In this document: in pieces, positions 55,265 through 64,000 of the stretch
Layout of the letters: each line of letters begins with the position of its first letter
Position numbering within the stretch: the stretch's first letter is position 1
DNA from: Pachysolen tannophilus NRRL Y-2460
Lineage: Eukaryota; Ascomycota; Pichiomycetes; Alaninales; Pachysolenaceae
Direction of reading: 5' to 3'
NCBI GenBank assembly: GCA_001661245.1
Contig: KV454016.1
Span: forward strand, 990,268-1,054,267
DNA: 64,000 bases
Position numbers and translations under genes: made by a program
Notes under the pieces: model-generated
Database searches by the model: none
What the model was told of the DNA's origin: nothing
Seen by the model: only the letters and a program-made list of their open reading frames with translations

Positions 55265-55929
55265 TAAGAAAGTGCTTTTTTTTTGGCTTTCTTTTGGCTT
55301 GTCCTACCACTTTATACTTCTTTAATATTTTCAAATCTTCTACTACAGAAATAATATCCGTTTATTAACCATTTTTGTTTCGTTATCAATCAATTTATCT
55401 ATATAGACTATTCTTTAACTCTTATCTATCTTAGCATCAGCCACCAATTACCTTAATAGTACACGCAATACGCGAATAAGCAAGCAGACAGCGCGCTTTG
55501 AGCATGCACTCACACACACTTGCGCACATGCTCACTTACTAAAAAAAAAGCACCTTCCTAAAACGGTAATAAATAGATAAAATCTATGCGTAAGCCACAT
55601 AAACCAGCCACAGAGCATAGTTTTTTAAATTTTTTTTTGATTTTTATCACACAAAAACTGGAAAAGTAAATAAAAACAATACGAAAACAAAAAGAAGGTT
55701 TAAAAGTAAAATATAATATAGAAACGGATTTTGAAGGCATATTAGCCTATAGTTGGTTTGAGAAGGGTGTATAGTTATTAATTCATTTCTTACTGATTGA
55801 TATTAGTTGAGTGATTGAGTGATTGATGTGTGGTTTTTTTTTTTTTTTTTTTATTAGTTTTAAAAATAAGGATAAATTGTTAATTATATGCTGAGTCTTT
55901 GGTAGAACATAGTATTTAATTGATATAAG
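55265..55929. other. Spacer FAL1 to INP1
   Basis: FAL1 terminator region, then a patch (55460-55535) with CGCG, GCGCGC, ACACAC and CTTGCGCACATGC (55519-55531), followed by AT-rich promoter and a T run (55837-55852). The small minus-strand frame here looks spurious. Confidence 0.5.
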
Positions 55930-56464
55930 ATGATAAAGGGCTATTGTGATGGTTCTAAGATAAGTCTACTGCTGCCGAGTGATATTTTGACATTGCAAGA
56001 ATTGGAGTTATCAAACAAACGGAAATCGCTTAAACCTGTTGAATTTAATAATGAAAATATGTTAAAGGATAATAATAATAATAATTTACCGCTGTTGGAT
56101 GGTAGCAATTATAACAGCGGTAATGGTAGTGGTAAAATGTCACCGAGAAAGAAAACTTTAGCAAGGCTCAGATCGCATAATGAAGTTAATAAGAAAGAAG
56201 AAGGAACAAAAATTGATATATCAAAGAGTAAAAGATCAAGATTGCACGATAAGTTGAGTTTATGGAAATCAGATACAAATCATGAAAATGGAAATAATGG
56301 TAAACAAAAATTATTTCATGCCAAAAGTGGATTATCTTTGAGGAAAAGTACTTCTTTTACAAGAGGTAAACAAAGTATAGATGAAGATTCTCAAAAGGTG
56401 AATGCTCCAATTATAGAGCACGGGAAAAAAAATATTGCTAAAACTTCCAACTCCAATATCAAAA

Positions 56465-56499
<35 letters not shown>

Positions 56500-58005
56500 A
56501 ATGCTGCAATTTTTAAAGTTAAGAAAACACCAGTGACATCTTCAATTGAGAAAAATTTAAAATTACAAAATGATAAGCAAAAACCAATTACTAGTACTAC
56601 TGTTTTAGATGATAAAATATCTTTATTTTCGTTTAATAAAGCTAAGATAACAGCTTTTGAAAATGGATCATCATTAGCGAATGATGATATGCCTTCATCA
56701 TTTGACGTAAGTTTTAATTCTTTGGACAAAGTTATAGGGCATGGATTTTTCGAAATATATCAAATTCATGGAGGTTCTGTAACCTATTTACAATGTGGTT
56801 CAGTTGTTTATCCATTATTACCAAAATTGAAAATATTAAGAACAAGTTTAAATCAATTTATTCTTTTCTTATCAAATCCTGAAAGATATTGGCAAATTTT
56901 TATATGTTGTCGGGATACTAAAGTTTTAAAATCTTTAGAAAATTCTTTTAAAAAAGTTTGTAAATATAGGGATTTATATGTTCCATTTCTCAACGAAGAA
57001 GACGAATTACAGGTAAAGGAACTACAGCTAAAGGAACAACAGGTAAAGGAACCACAAGAAAGGAACCGACAATTCAAGACAACTTCACCAATTGTAAGAG
57101 AAAACTCTAAGAAATCAATATCTTCAATTACATCAGAAATGGCATGCTTTAATATAAACTATAAGGATAATCTTAAAACTCCAAATAATTTCACATCATC
57201 ATCAACACCTCCAGCTAAAATAAATCCAAGTCCACAAAATTTTAATTTTAAACAACCAACAAATATGCCAATTATTAAAAGAGTTTCATCAAATACTTCA
57301 TCTTTAGACTCAGAATTGGATGAATTACAAGAAATAACAAATGGTACATTAAATCAACCCAGATCCAAATCTTCTTCTGTTGTCACTAGTGATATTCAGT
57401 CTATAGATAAACAGATAAATATTAAAAAACATCAATGGAATCCTAAAAATCCGCGTTCAAGACCTTCTTTAGATTTTGTTAAATCTACTCCAAAGTTATC
57501 ACCAAAATCGAGTTTCGCCATTTCGGTAGATAATAGAAATTCAAGCTTTGATACTTTGCATTCAAAACATAATTCCTTATATATACTGGAATCAAGTTGG
57601 ATGGACCCAGATGATGGAATAGACGTGACGTATAAGGAATTTTCAAACGATGAAGAATCAAATTCCACTACAATCTTAAAACGTTCCCCAAATAGTAGCA
57701 GGACTGTTTATAAAAATTTAGAATTTATTCCTCCTAAAAGATTTTCTTCTGCTTTTCCCTCTGAATCAAATAAAGGGCCAGCGGCTATAAAAGACAATAG
57801 ACGATCAACAACTGACTCTACGTTATTCGTTCCCACTCAAGAGAGTAGATTGACCGATTACAAACGTGAACTCAAGCAACTTTCTACAAGAGGTTTAAAG
57901 TTAGATAGGAATGAAGTAAAAGGGTTATTAATGGACAGCAATGAAGAAGAACAAACTAAGCTATACAAAAGACAATCCATAATTGGTAAAATTTGGGGAT
58001 GGTGA
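55930..58005 (+). CDS. INP1: Inheritance of peroxisomes protein Inp1
   Basis: 691 residues. The family block (about residues 275-350) GHGFFEIYQIHGG, VTYLQCGSVVYPLLPKLKIL and FILFLSNPERYWQIFI matches yeast Inp1 (IEIYQI, GDIVHPVLPKLQI, FYNPERYWEI). This PH-like core tethers peroxisomes to the mother-cell cortex by binding Pex3 and membranes. Outside it the protein is disordered, Ser/Asn/Lys-rich, with an acidic/basic LKEQQVKEPQERN-type heptad-like repeat (about 57010-57065). It is longer than S. cerevisiae Inp1 (about 420 residues), mostly through the low-complexity arms. Confidence 0.85.
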
Positions 58006-58547
58006 TTATTTTTTGTATTGTGGTAATTTTTTTTTTTTTCTCTCTCTCTCTTTCGTTTTTTTCGGAAATGTATATTAGTTTAATTAAATTCCAGGTTTTT
58101 CCTCCTTTGTATTAACAGTTAAAGTTTATTTACCATATATATGATTATTTTTTAGTTGTTTTTGTACAGGTTGTACAATGTTCTTTTACCTTTATATATT
58201 TTATTATTTAAATAAATAATAAAAAAGTATAGAGTTTATTCAAAGCTCGAGTTATATATACACTAAAATTTTCATTAAACTTCTTAAGAAAATGCTAAAA
58301 CCAAAAGCTTAACATATATAGATAAAACTTGAATTATACTTAGACATTAAGGAATAGTCTTTTTTGAGCAAAAAGAAAAAGAAAACAAAAAACTATAAAA
58401 AATAAGAAGATAAAAAGTAAGTACCTTATCTTTTTTTATTATTTGCCTTCAATTTTCTTTTATCATATTTAAAATTTTTTTTTTTTTTTTGTCTTTTTTT
58501 AAATTTAACTAAATTTTCATTTTTTAACTTCACTTCGAACTAATTAT
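58006..58547. other. Spacer INP1 to TOM40 fragment
   Basis: INP1 3' flank, AT-rich. It runs into the 3' side of the minus-strand TOM40 C-terminal piece, and would be that gene's 3' UTR in the uninverted arrangement. T-rich tract at 58472-58491. Confidence 0.5.
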
Positions 58548-58661
58548 TTACAATTGTTGAACACCTGGAATTGGGTTACCATTTTGATCAATCAAACCTT
58601 GTTGCATCATCATCAATTGTTCGGAACCAGCAGTTTCAAATTGTAAGCCCAAACCTAATCT
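58548..58661 (-). CDS. TOM40: TOM40 C-terminal 37 codons, inverted and separated
   Basis: On the minus strand the frame from AGA at 58661 reads RLGLGLQFETAGSEQLMMMQ and then QGLIDQNGNPIPGVQQL with a TAA at 58548-58550. It is the last beta-strand and tail of Tom40 (S. cerevisiae: KIGCGLQFETAG... GNPLQALPQL). An in-frame TAA one codon further up (two bases beyond the ATC) shows it is not a free-standing gene. It lies about 145 bp before, and head-to-head with, the TOM40 body. Joined to residue 347 of that body it gives a 384-residue Tom40, close to the 387 of S. cerevisiae, with no residue missing. I found no canonical splice sites that would join the two. Confidence 0.85.
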   Translation of the reverse strand, partial: RLGLGLQFETAGSEQLMMMQQGLIDQNGNPIPGVQQL

Positions 58662-58806
58662 GATTTATTCATAATAGAATATCAATCAAAAGGTTATTTA
58701 TCAATTAATTTCATTTCTTTTGTTTTGGTTTTTGGTTTTTTTTTTTATTTATTCTTTTTTTTTTTTTTTTGTGTATATATAGAAATATCAAATTTTCATC
58801 ATTAAT

Positions 58807-59847
58807 ATGAGTTCTACAGTTCCATTAGGTGATTTATCGAAATTGAGTATTTCGGGTTTACCAGGTGTCACACCCTCGAAACCAAGCCCAGAAGGATTTT
58901 GGTCTGCTAATCCAATTTATTCATATTTGAATAATGTTTATACAAAAGTTTCAAGTCACCGTGCTTCTTTAAATTTGGAAAATCCAGGTACTATTGAAAA
59001 TTTGAATAAAGAAGTTAGTAGAGATGTTTTTTTAAATCAATATTTTTTCACAGGTTTAAGAGCTGATTTAAATAAAGCTTTTATAATGAATCCAGTTTTC
59101 CAAGTTTCTCATACTTTATCTGTTGGATCACAAACTATTCCTCCATATGCTTTTAGTGCATTATATGCTAACGATAAAGCTTTTATTCAAGGTAATATTG
59201 ATAATGATCTTTCACTTTCAGGTAGATATAATTATACTTGGGATAAACATAACACTTCAAAATTGACTTTACAAATAGCTAAAGGTCAACCAACTATGGT
59301 TCAATTGGAACAAGATTATCAAGGTTATGATTATTCAATCAATTTCAAATCTTTAAATCCTTCATTTTTGGATGGTCAATTCACAGGTGTTGTTGTTGGT
59401 TCTTTATTGCAATCAATCACTCCAAAATTGGCTTTGGGTCTTGAAACTGTATACTCTGTTCAACCACAATATCCAGGCGATGCCGCTATTTCATATGTTG
59501 CCCGTTACAATCACGGCGACTGGATCGCCTCTGCCCAATTACAAGGTCAAGGATCTTTAATTGCATCTTTCTGGAGAAAAGTTTCAGATAAACTTGAGGC
59601 TGGTTTAGAAACTCAGATTCAAACATCTGTAAGACCAATTACTGATTCATTAATGGGCCAAACAATTGGAATTGAACCTGTTGTTGAAGGTGTCACTACC
59701 ATTGGTGCAAAATATGAATTTAGACAATCTGTTTTTAGAGGTCAATTAGATTCTCAAGGAAAAGTTTCTTGCTTTTTAGAAAAAAGAGTCTTGCCAACAA
59801 TTTCAATCTTATTCAGTGGTGAATTAGACAACTTCAAATCAACTTCA
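58807..59847 (+). CDS. TOM40: Mitochondrial import channel Tom40, residues 1-347 (C-terminus displaced)
   Basis: The beta-barrel protein of the outer-membrane TOM complex. Begins with a polar region (MSSTVPLGDLSKLSISGLPG), then the barrel: PGTIENLNKEVSRDVFLNQY, FFTGLRADLNKAF, PPYAFSALYANDKAFIQGNI, TGVVVGSLLQSITPKLALGL, RGQLDSQGKVSCFLEKRVLP and ILFSGELDNFKSTS. Homology stops at Ser347 (59845-59847), where S. cerevisiae goes on with KIGCGLQFETAG. Here the frame instead reads FFFLKK... and stays open to a stop at 60187-60189 through a low-complexity, hydrophobic and then GC-rich stretch that is unrelated to Tom40. The missing final strand and tail lie at 58548-58661 on the other strand. Confidence 0.94.
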
Positions 59848-60083
59848 TTCTTCTTTTTAAAAAAAATTAGATTCTTCAATTTATTAAAAAAAAGATTTAA
59901 AAATTGTTATCAACTTTCTTTTCTTTTCTTCCTTTCTTTCTTTCTTTTCTTCTTGCTAGGTTTCAACCTTCTTCTGGTCAATTTTTATTGTCGAATGAAA
60001 AATTTTATTTTTTTTTACTTTTTTGAATTTTTGTTAAGTGCTACACGACCTATGTTTTTCTCTCTTTTTTTCCATCTTTTTTT

Positions 60084-60149
60084 GGGCGGTTACTGGGCGG
60101 CAACTGGGCGGCTACTGGAGAGCTACTGGAGAGCTACTGGGCGGCGGCA
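60084..60149. repeat. GGGCGGCTACT tandem repeat, 11-bp unit
   Basis: Six 11-bp units: GGGCGGTTACT, GGGCGGCAACT, GGGCGGCTACT, GGAGAGCTACT twice, and a degenerate GGGCGGCGGCA. The period is exact. High GC in an AT-rich genome. Confidence 0.85.
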
Positions 60150-60207
60150 GCGTCCGCATCCCCAATTGAGGGGGGGAGGAGACAACTAAAGCGGAATCAG
60201 TGCTAAA

Positions 60208-60262
60208 TGCGGGTACTAGCACTGGCACTAGCATTGGTACTGGTACTGGTACTGGCGGTAGT
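60208..60262. repeat. GGTACT / GCACT hexamer repeat
   Basis: Imperfect 6-bp repeats: GGTACT three times in tandem (about 60234-60255) flanked by variants (AGCACT, GGCACT, AGCATT). Words such as GTACTAGCA and GCACTGGCACTA also occur on the same strand in the MED9 N-terminal coding repeat (61168-61225). Confidence 0.65.
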
Positions 60263-60327
60263 GCTTGGCCGTAGTGTTTAGCCGTGGTTGTGCCGGAGGA
60301 GGTGGTGAATAAACTCTTTTTCTGCTT

Positions 60328-61265
60328 TCAGGACACTGTCAGATCCGCCGAGGGTTCAAGGTGAGAATGTTCTGGAGCTTCCAGATCTGGAGCTTCCAGG
60401 TCTGGCATTAAGATATCGTTGTTTTCTTCACCTTTGATTGCCGGTGTTTCAGTAGCAGCGGGTTCTGTAGTTTCTTGATCCATTGGATCTGTACCTTGTT
60501 TTTCATCCAGTTTGTCATCTGGTTCAGCATCTGGTTCAGCGCTGCTGGTTGTAATAATATCTTGATCCAATTCCAATTTCAATTCTGGTAATTGTATTCT
60601 TTCACCAACGGATTCTCTAAAATTTAACAATAAAGATCTAAAAAGTATTTTGGTTAAAACGTTAGTATAATTCTGTCCCAAAACTTTAAAAAATATTGAT
60701 TATTTGGAAATTATAACTTACTTTTTCTTTTCGATATTTTCATTTACTCTATTTATTCTTGAAATTCTTTCTTCATGAGATTCATCTAACCCGTCGATAT
60801 CACAAAGCAATGCTTTAATCTTTGCAATTCTAATCCTTAATCGTCCAGCCTATAACACATAACATGGGATCGAGTTAGTAATTTACAGTTTTTTTTTTAT
60901 TTACCAACAATAAAAGAAAAAAGACATACCGCATTTTCAAAATCTTTTGGAGATAATTTCCCCTTTTTCACATCTTCAATCAATTCCAATAATACGGGAA
61001 TTAATTCCATCTGTTTGATCTCTTTCAATGATTCATGAGCATTTTCTAATTTCTGTAAGAGTTTTTCATCTTCTGAATCTATATCTTTGGGCACCTTCCC
61101 ATCATCAATATCATCATTATTTGTGGAACCAGCATTAAATTCATGCTGTGGTTGAATTTTAGGACTACCACTTGTACTAGCATTTGCACTCGCACTGGCA
61201 CTATCATTCACGCTGGCACTGCCACGAACAATATTCTGAGCTAAAGGACTGCTTCTTGAAGCCAT
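60328..61265 (-). CDS. CSE2: Mediator subunit Med9 (Cse2), three exons
   Basis: Exons 60930-61265, 60722-60849 and 60328-60637, giving 257 residues. Exon 1 starts MASRSSPLAQ and has a Ser/Ala repeat. The Med9 domain spans all three exons: ELIPVLLELIEDVKKGKLSP-KDFENA, then AGRLRIRIAKIKALL, SHEERISRINRVNENIEKKK and SLLLNF. This fits the family pattern of LP..L..GK..P.DF.N..G.LR..L.KA. followed by a coiled coil. The acidic C-terminal tail contains a PDLEAP duplication. Part of the Mediator middle module. Both introns have perfect TACTAAC boxes (60874-60880, 60661-60667). Two introns in one gene is notable for a yeast. Confidence 0.8.
60638..60721 (-). other. Second spliceosomal intron of MED9
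   Basis: 84 nt, phase 2, GTAAGT / TACTAAC (60661-60667) / TTTTTAG. Confidence 0.88.
60850..60929 (-). other. First spliceosomal intron of MED9
   Basis: 80 nt, phase 0, GTATGT / TACTAAC (60874-60880) / TTATAG. Confidence 0.88.
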
Positions 61266-61830
61266 TCTGTCTTGGAATTTATCAAATATGGTTTTAAAAA
61301 TCAATGTTTTTGTTGTTATTGAAAATGAAATTAAAATTAAAATTAAAAGGCGGGAAAATTGAAATCCAAGCCGCCGCCAGTCTGGCCAGTCTGTCTCGTC
61401 TAACCGCCTATTTGGCCCACCTGGCCAGTCCTGGATGCTTGGACCGCCCTTCTTCCCCCCAAAAAAAAAAAAAAACTCTCCTATGGTGAAAGCTGCCAAG
61501 CCAACCACTTTTACAGGCGAAAAGAAGAAGAAGAAGAAAAAAACGTCTAGCCGGCAGTAGCTGGGCTTTAGGTGGGCCTTAGCTGACTTTGCTAGTTAGG
61601 CGGGAACTTTTGGCGGAAAGAATAGCGGAAAATCGGAACAAAAAAATTTATTTTTCCAATTTAATTTTGGTCGTGTTTGAGTTACAACTTTTTCCCTTTT
61701 TGTGTTTGTTCTCTCGTTCTTCGTTTAGAAAGGCCATTTTGCCCAAGTATAAAAGATGTTGAAAAGAAGTTGAAAAGAAGTTGTTGTTATTGTTGTTATT
61801 GTTATTGTTGTGAGAAGACTTTAGAGGAAG
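61266..61830. other. Divergent promoter MED9/ERG2 with GC island
   Basis: 565 bp. The part 61360-61450 and 61545-61635 is GC-rich (CTGGCCAGTC words at 61379-61388 and about 61428; GGCGGGAA near 61350 and 61601). A candidate AR1 site lies before ERG2 (listed separately), and TTGTTGTTATTG repeats lie just upstream of its ATG. Confidence 0.55.
61721..61728 (+). promoter_or_regulatory. Candidate AR1/sterol-type element before ERG2
   Basis: TCGTTTAG fits the AR1 consensus TCGTTYAG bound by Upc2-type zinc-cluster factors, about 105 bp before the ERG2 ATG. Upc2/Ecm22 regulate ERG genes, so the place is sensible. A single 8-bp match is weak evidence. Confidence 0.4.
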
Positions 61831-62484
61831 ATGAAGTTATTTTATTGGGTGGTAGTGCCTTATTTGGTGTATTTAGGATTCAACTGGTTATTTTACAACT
61901 GGTTACCTCAATTTTATGTTTTTGATCCAATTGTTTTACAAGAACTTTCCAAGAAAGCTATTTCTAATAATCCAAATGGTAATATTACAAATATTTTCCA
62001 AGATTTAACTTTATTATTACAACAAGAGTATGGGGATTTAGTCAACGATTACAATCCGAATAATTTTTTTTTCAATAATGCTGGTAATGCAATGGGTACG
62101 ATGCATATTCTTCATGCTTCAATATCGGAATATGTAATTTTTTTCGGTACTGCTATTGGTACTGAAGGTCATAGTGGTCTTCACTTTGCTGATGATTACT
62201 TCACCATCTTGAAAGGAGAACAAAGAGCTGCTCGTGCCGATTCGTTGGTTCCTGAAGTATATAAACCAGGTGATCAACACCATTTAGTCAAGGGTAACTC
62301 GAAACAATATGCAATGCCTGGAGAATCTTTTGCCTTGGAATTAGCACAAGGATGGGTTCCTTCAATGTTACCCTTTGGATTCTTGGACTGTATCGCATCA
62401 ACACTAGATTTCCCAACTTTTATCAAAACCGCTCGTTTGACAGGTTACGATATGATTAGAAACTTATTACGCGGTAAGTTTTAA
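61831..62484 (+). CDS. ERG2: C-8 sterol isomerase
   Basis: 217 residues. Converts fecosterol to episterol in ergosterol synthesis at the ER. An N-terminal membrane segment ([20 protein letters not shown]) precedes the sigma-1/ERG2 fold, with [60 protein letters not shown] and [15 protein letters not shown]. Conserved acidic and His residues ([10 protein letters not shown]) are intact, and the length matches fungal Erg2. Confidence 0.96.
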   Translation: MKLFYWVVVPYLVYLGFNWLFYNWLPQFYVFDPIVLQELSKKAISNNPNGNITNIFQDLTLLLQQEYGDLVNDYNPNNFFFNNAGNAMGTMHILHASISEYVIFFGTAIGTEGHSGLHFADDYFTILKGEQRAARADSLVPEVYKPGDQHHLVKGNSKQYAMPGESFALELAQGWVPSMLPFGFLDCIASTLDFPTFIKTARLTGYDMIRNLLRGKF

Positions 62485-63013
62485 TACAAACAAAAACAAA
62501 AACTTGAAAAATTTTTCAAGTTTTTATTCTCTTTGTAAAATTAAACTTCTTAGAAACATTGTAGTATATAGCAAACTCCATAGATTTTTAATAATATTAT
62601 TATAGATATATGTATGGGTCTTACCGGTTATTTTACATCCTAAAACGGTTTCCAATATACAAACCATACAACATGCCATGTCATGTCATCTCATTGATTT
62701 TTTACCTTTAAATTTTTATAACTAGTTTCCGGCCCGGGATTTTCGTGGTGTGTTGAAGTAGATTTTTTTTATGTCTTCTTCTTAACAGAACATCATCTGA
62801 TATCTTTTCTCCCCAAAATTTAAAAAGAAAATAGATGTAAGCCCATAATTTCTAATTGATCAGTGTCATCTTCATAGTGATCAATTGGTCCATCTGTTGA
62901 AATTTATTTTGAATCTATATATAACGGTGGATTTGGATAAATTATTAATTGTTAGTTGTTGTTGTGGTTTCAAATTAATTTAATTTTTTTCTTTTTTTAC
63001 AATTTGGCTCATC

Positions 63014-63053
<40 letters not shown>

Positions 63054-63077
63054 TTTTAAATTTTTTTAGAAGAAGCT
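62485..63077. other. Spacer ERG2 to PFK2
   Basis: 593 bp. An ATGTCATGTCATCTCAT stretch near 62677-62693, an imperfect inverted pair around TTGATCAGTGTCATCTTCATAG (about 62858-62885, TGATCA at both ends), and an AAT microsatellite (63017-63053) just before the PFK2 start. No gene seen. Confidence 0.5.
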
Positions 63078-64000
63078 ATGCTGCTCGACACTGTTCCGTT
63101 AGTGAATGGTACTTCATACTTGACTTTATATGCAAAGGATAGAAGTTCTTTTGATAAGGCTGTTGGTTTCTATACACATTTGATTGGATTAAAGGTTAAA
63201 GAAAAACATGACTCTAGTGTTTTATTATATGAAGATGTATCAAGGTTAACTACTTCATTAAAGATAAGTATAGATGAGAATTTATCAATTTCGGAAGAAG
63301 TTATACTTAAGAATATTGAACATTTAAAGCAAGTTGGTGAATCTCAAGATTGGAGATCAATTCAATCAACAATAGCTTTTGAAACTTCTGATATTGCTCG
63401 GATCATTTCAGATTTTAAATCAAAGGAAATTCTTTATCGTGTAATTCCAAATGAATTAGCACCTTTAGAAGTTTATGCACTGGATCCATTAGGTTCATTA
63501 GTTGTATTTACAACTTTGAAAAATGCATTTGGAGTTAATCTGGCAAATTATTCAACAATTTTAACTCAAGTTTCTAAACCAAAAATTTTAAATGATTCTT
63601 CAGTTTTAAAACTTGATATTATTTCAAAATCTCAAAAGAGAAATATTGCAGTTATGACTTCTGGTGGTGATGCCCCAGGTATGAATGCAAATGTTAGAGC
63701 AATTGTAAGATCTGCCATTTTTAGAGGTTGTAAACCTTTTGCAGTTTATGAAGGTTATTCTGGATTAGTTAAAGGTGGGGATTATATAAAAGAAATGCAT
63801 TGGGAAGATGTTAGAGGTTGGTTGGTTGAAGGTGGTACTTTAATTGGTACTGCTAGATGTAAAGAATTCACACAAAGACCTGGAAGGTTATCTGCATGTA
63901 AAAATTTAATTGATGCAGGTATTGATGCATTGATAGTTTGTGGTGGTGATGGTTCATTAACAGGTGCAGATGTCTTTAGATCAGAATGGCCAAGTTTAAT
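63078..64000 (+). CDS. PFK2: 6-phosphofructokinase beta subunit, N-terminal part (runs off the window)
   Basis: Open from the ATG at 63078 to the window end (307 codons). [38 protein letters not shown] and [20 protein letters not shown] form the yeast-specific N-terminal glyoxalase-like domain. The order and text favour Pfk2 (TTPFVNGTSYCTVTA in S. cerevisiae). The catalytic half then begins at [20 protein letters not shown], with [13 protein letters not shown] and [18 protein letters not shown]. It phosphorylates fructose-6-phosphate in glycolysis and forms a hetero-octamer with Pfk1. The C-terminus lies outside the window. Confidence 0.95.
   Translation, partial: MLLDTVPLVNGTSYLTLYAKDRSSFDKAVGFYTHLIGLKVKEKHDSSVLLYEDVSRLTTSLKISIDENLSISEEVILKNIEHLKQVGESQDWRSIQSTIAFETSDIARIISDFKSKEILYRVIPNELAPLEVYALDPLGSLVVFTTLKNAFGVNLANYSTILTQVSKPKILNDSSVLKLDIISKSQKRNIAVMTSGGDAPGMNANVRAIVRSAIFRGCKPFAVYEGYSGLVKGGDYIKEMHWEDVRGWLVEGGTLIGTARCKEFTQRPGRLSACKNLIDAGIDALIVCGGDGSLTGADVFRSEWPSL

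Larger units (their letters stand above)
59848..60327. other. Region right of the TOM40 breakpoint
   Basis: T/C-rich sequence (59848-60080) followed by a GC-rich repeat zone (60084-60265). In the present order it extends the TOM40 frame by 113 codons of odd composition. In the uninverted order it would be the TOM40 promoter. I do not regard the 113-codon extension as real protein. Confidence 0.5.

Noticed and set aside
58548-59847. Ordinary cis intron joining the TOM40 parts
   Set aside because: The parts are on opposite strands, and there is no GT donor after 59847 nor a TACTAAC before 58661.
59848-60189. Genuine new C-terminal domain of Tom40
   Set aside because: Composition follows poly-pyrimidine and repeat DNA, and the true Tom40 tail exists nearby.

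Overview
This is a stretch of chromosome from a budding yeast (Saccharomycotina). It is very AT-rich, genes are densely packed on both strands, and introns are few and short, with GTAAGT/GTATGT donors and mostly perfect TACTAAC branch points. Most proteins can be matched by eye to Saccharomyces cerevisiae families. CTG codons fall on conserved leucines (54314-54316 in FAL1, 26134-26136 in the G1 cyclin), so the standard code fits better than the CUG-Ser code. A Peptidase M19 dipeptidase and a FRG1-like protein, neither of which I know from S. cerevisiae, suggest a lineage outside the Saccharomyces group. The species cannot be fixed from sequence alone.

Layout. 1-11 kb: PRS1, VIP1, UTP21 and TDH (GAPDH). 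11-12.4 kb: spacer with an assembly gap. 12.4-24.3 kb: a YMR196W-like glycosidase, VTI1, YAH1, a motorless Cik1/Vik1 kinesin partner, HFI1 (SAGA) and a Bbp1-like spindle-pole protein. 24.3-33 kb: a G1 cyclin of the Cln1/2 type with a long promoter, ROT1, a second gap, RAD14 and ATG3. 33-42 kb: LRO1, a Whi5/Nrm1-type G1/S repressor, two unrecognised genes, HUT1 and MDJ2. 42-55 kb: third gap, a Ser/Asn-rich orphan, ENV7, RVB2, VMA11, NSL1, an M19 dipeptidase, RBD2, a FRG1-like protein, a DAS2-like kinase and FAL1. 55.9-64 kb: INP1, TOM40, MED9, ERG2 and the start of PFK2. There are no operons. Shared themes are growth and ribosome production (UTP21, FAL1, RVB2), G1/S and mitosis (cyclin, Whi5-like, Cik1/Vik1, Bbp1-like, NSL1), membranes and organelles, and glycolysis. 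I saw no tRNA, rRNA, transposon, viral element or CRISPR array.

Main oddities. (1) TOM40 is split. Residues 1-347 lie on the + strand, but the last 37 codons lie on the - strand just upstream of its start. Inverting about 1.19 kb in place would rejoin them with no residue lost. (2) Four genes (PRS1, G1 cyclin, Whi5/Nrm1-like, HUT1) each change frame once, always at an A run of 7-10 that is one A short. The likely cause is homopolymer undercalling, with slippage as an alternative. (3) Two introns sit at the start codon: VMA11 has its ATG split as AT^G, and RVB2 has a 3-nt first coding exon. (4) Several promoters carry short repeated motifs, some phased at about 11 bp, and GC-rich islands stand out from the AT-rich background.
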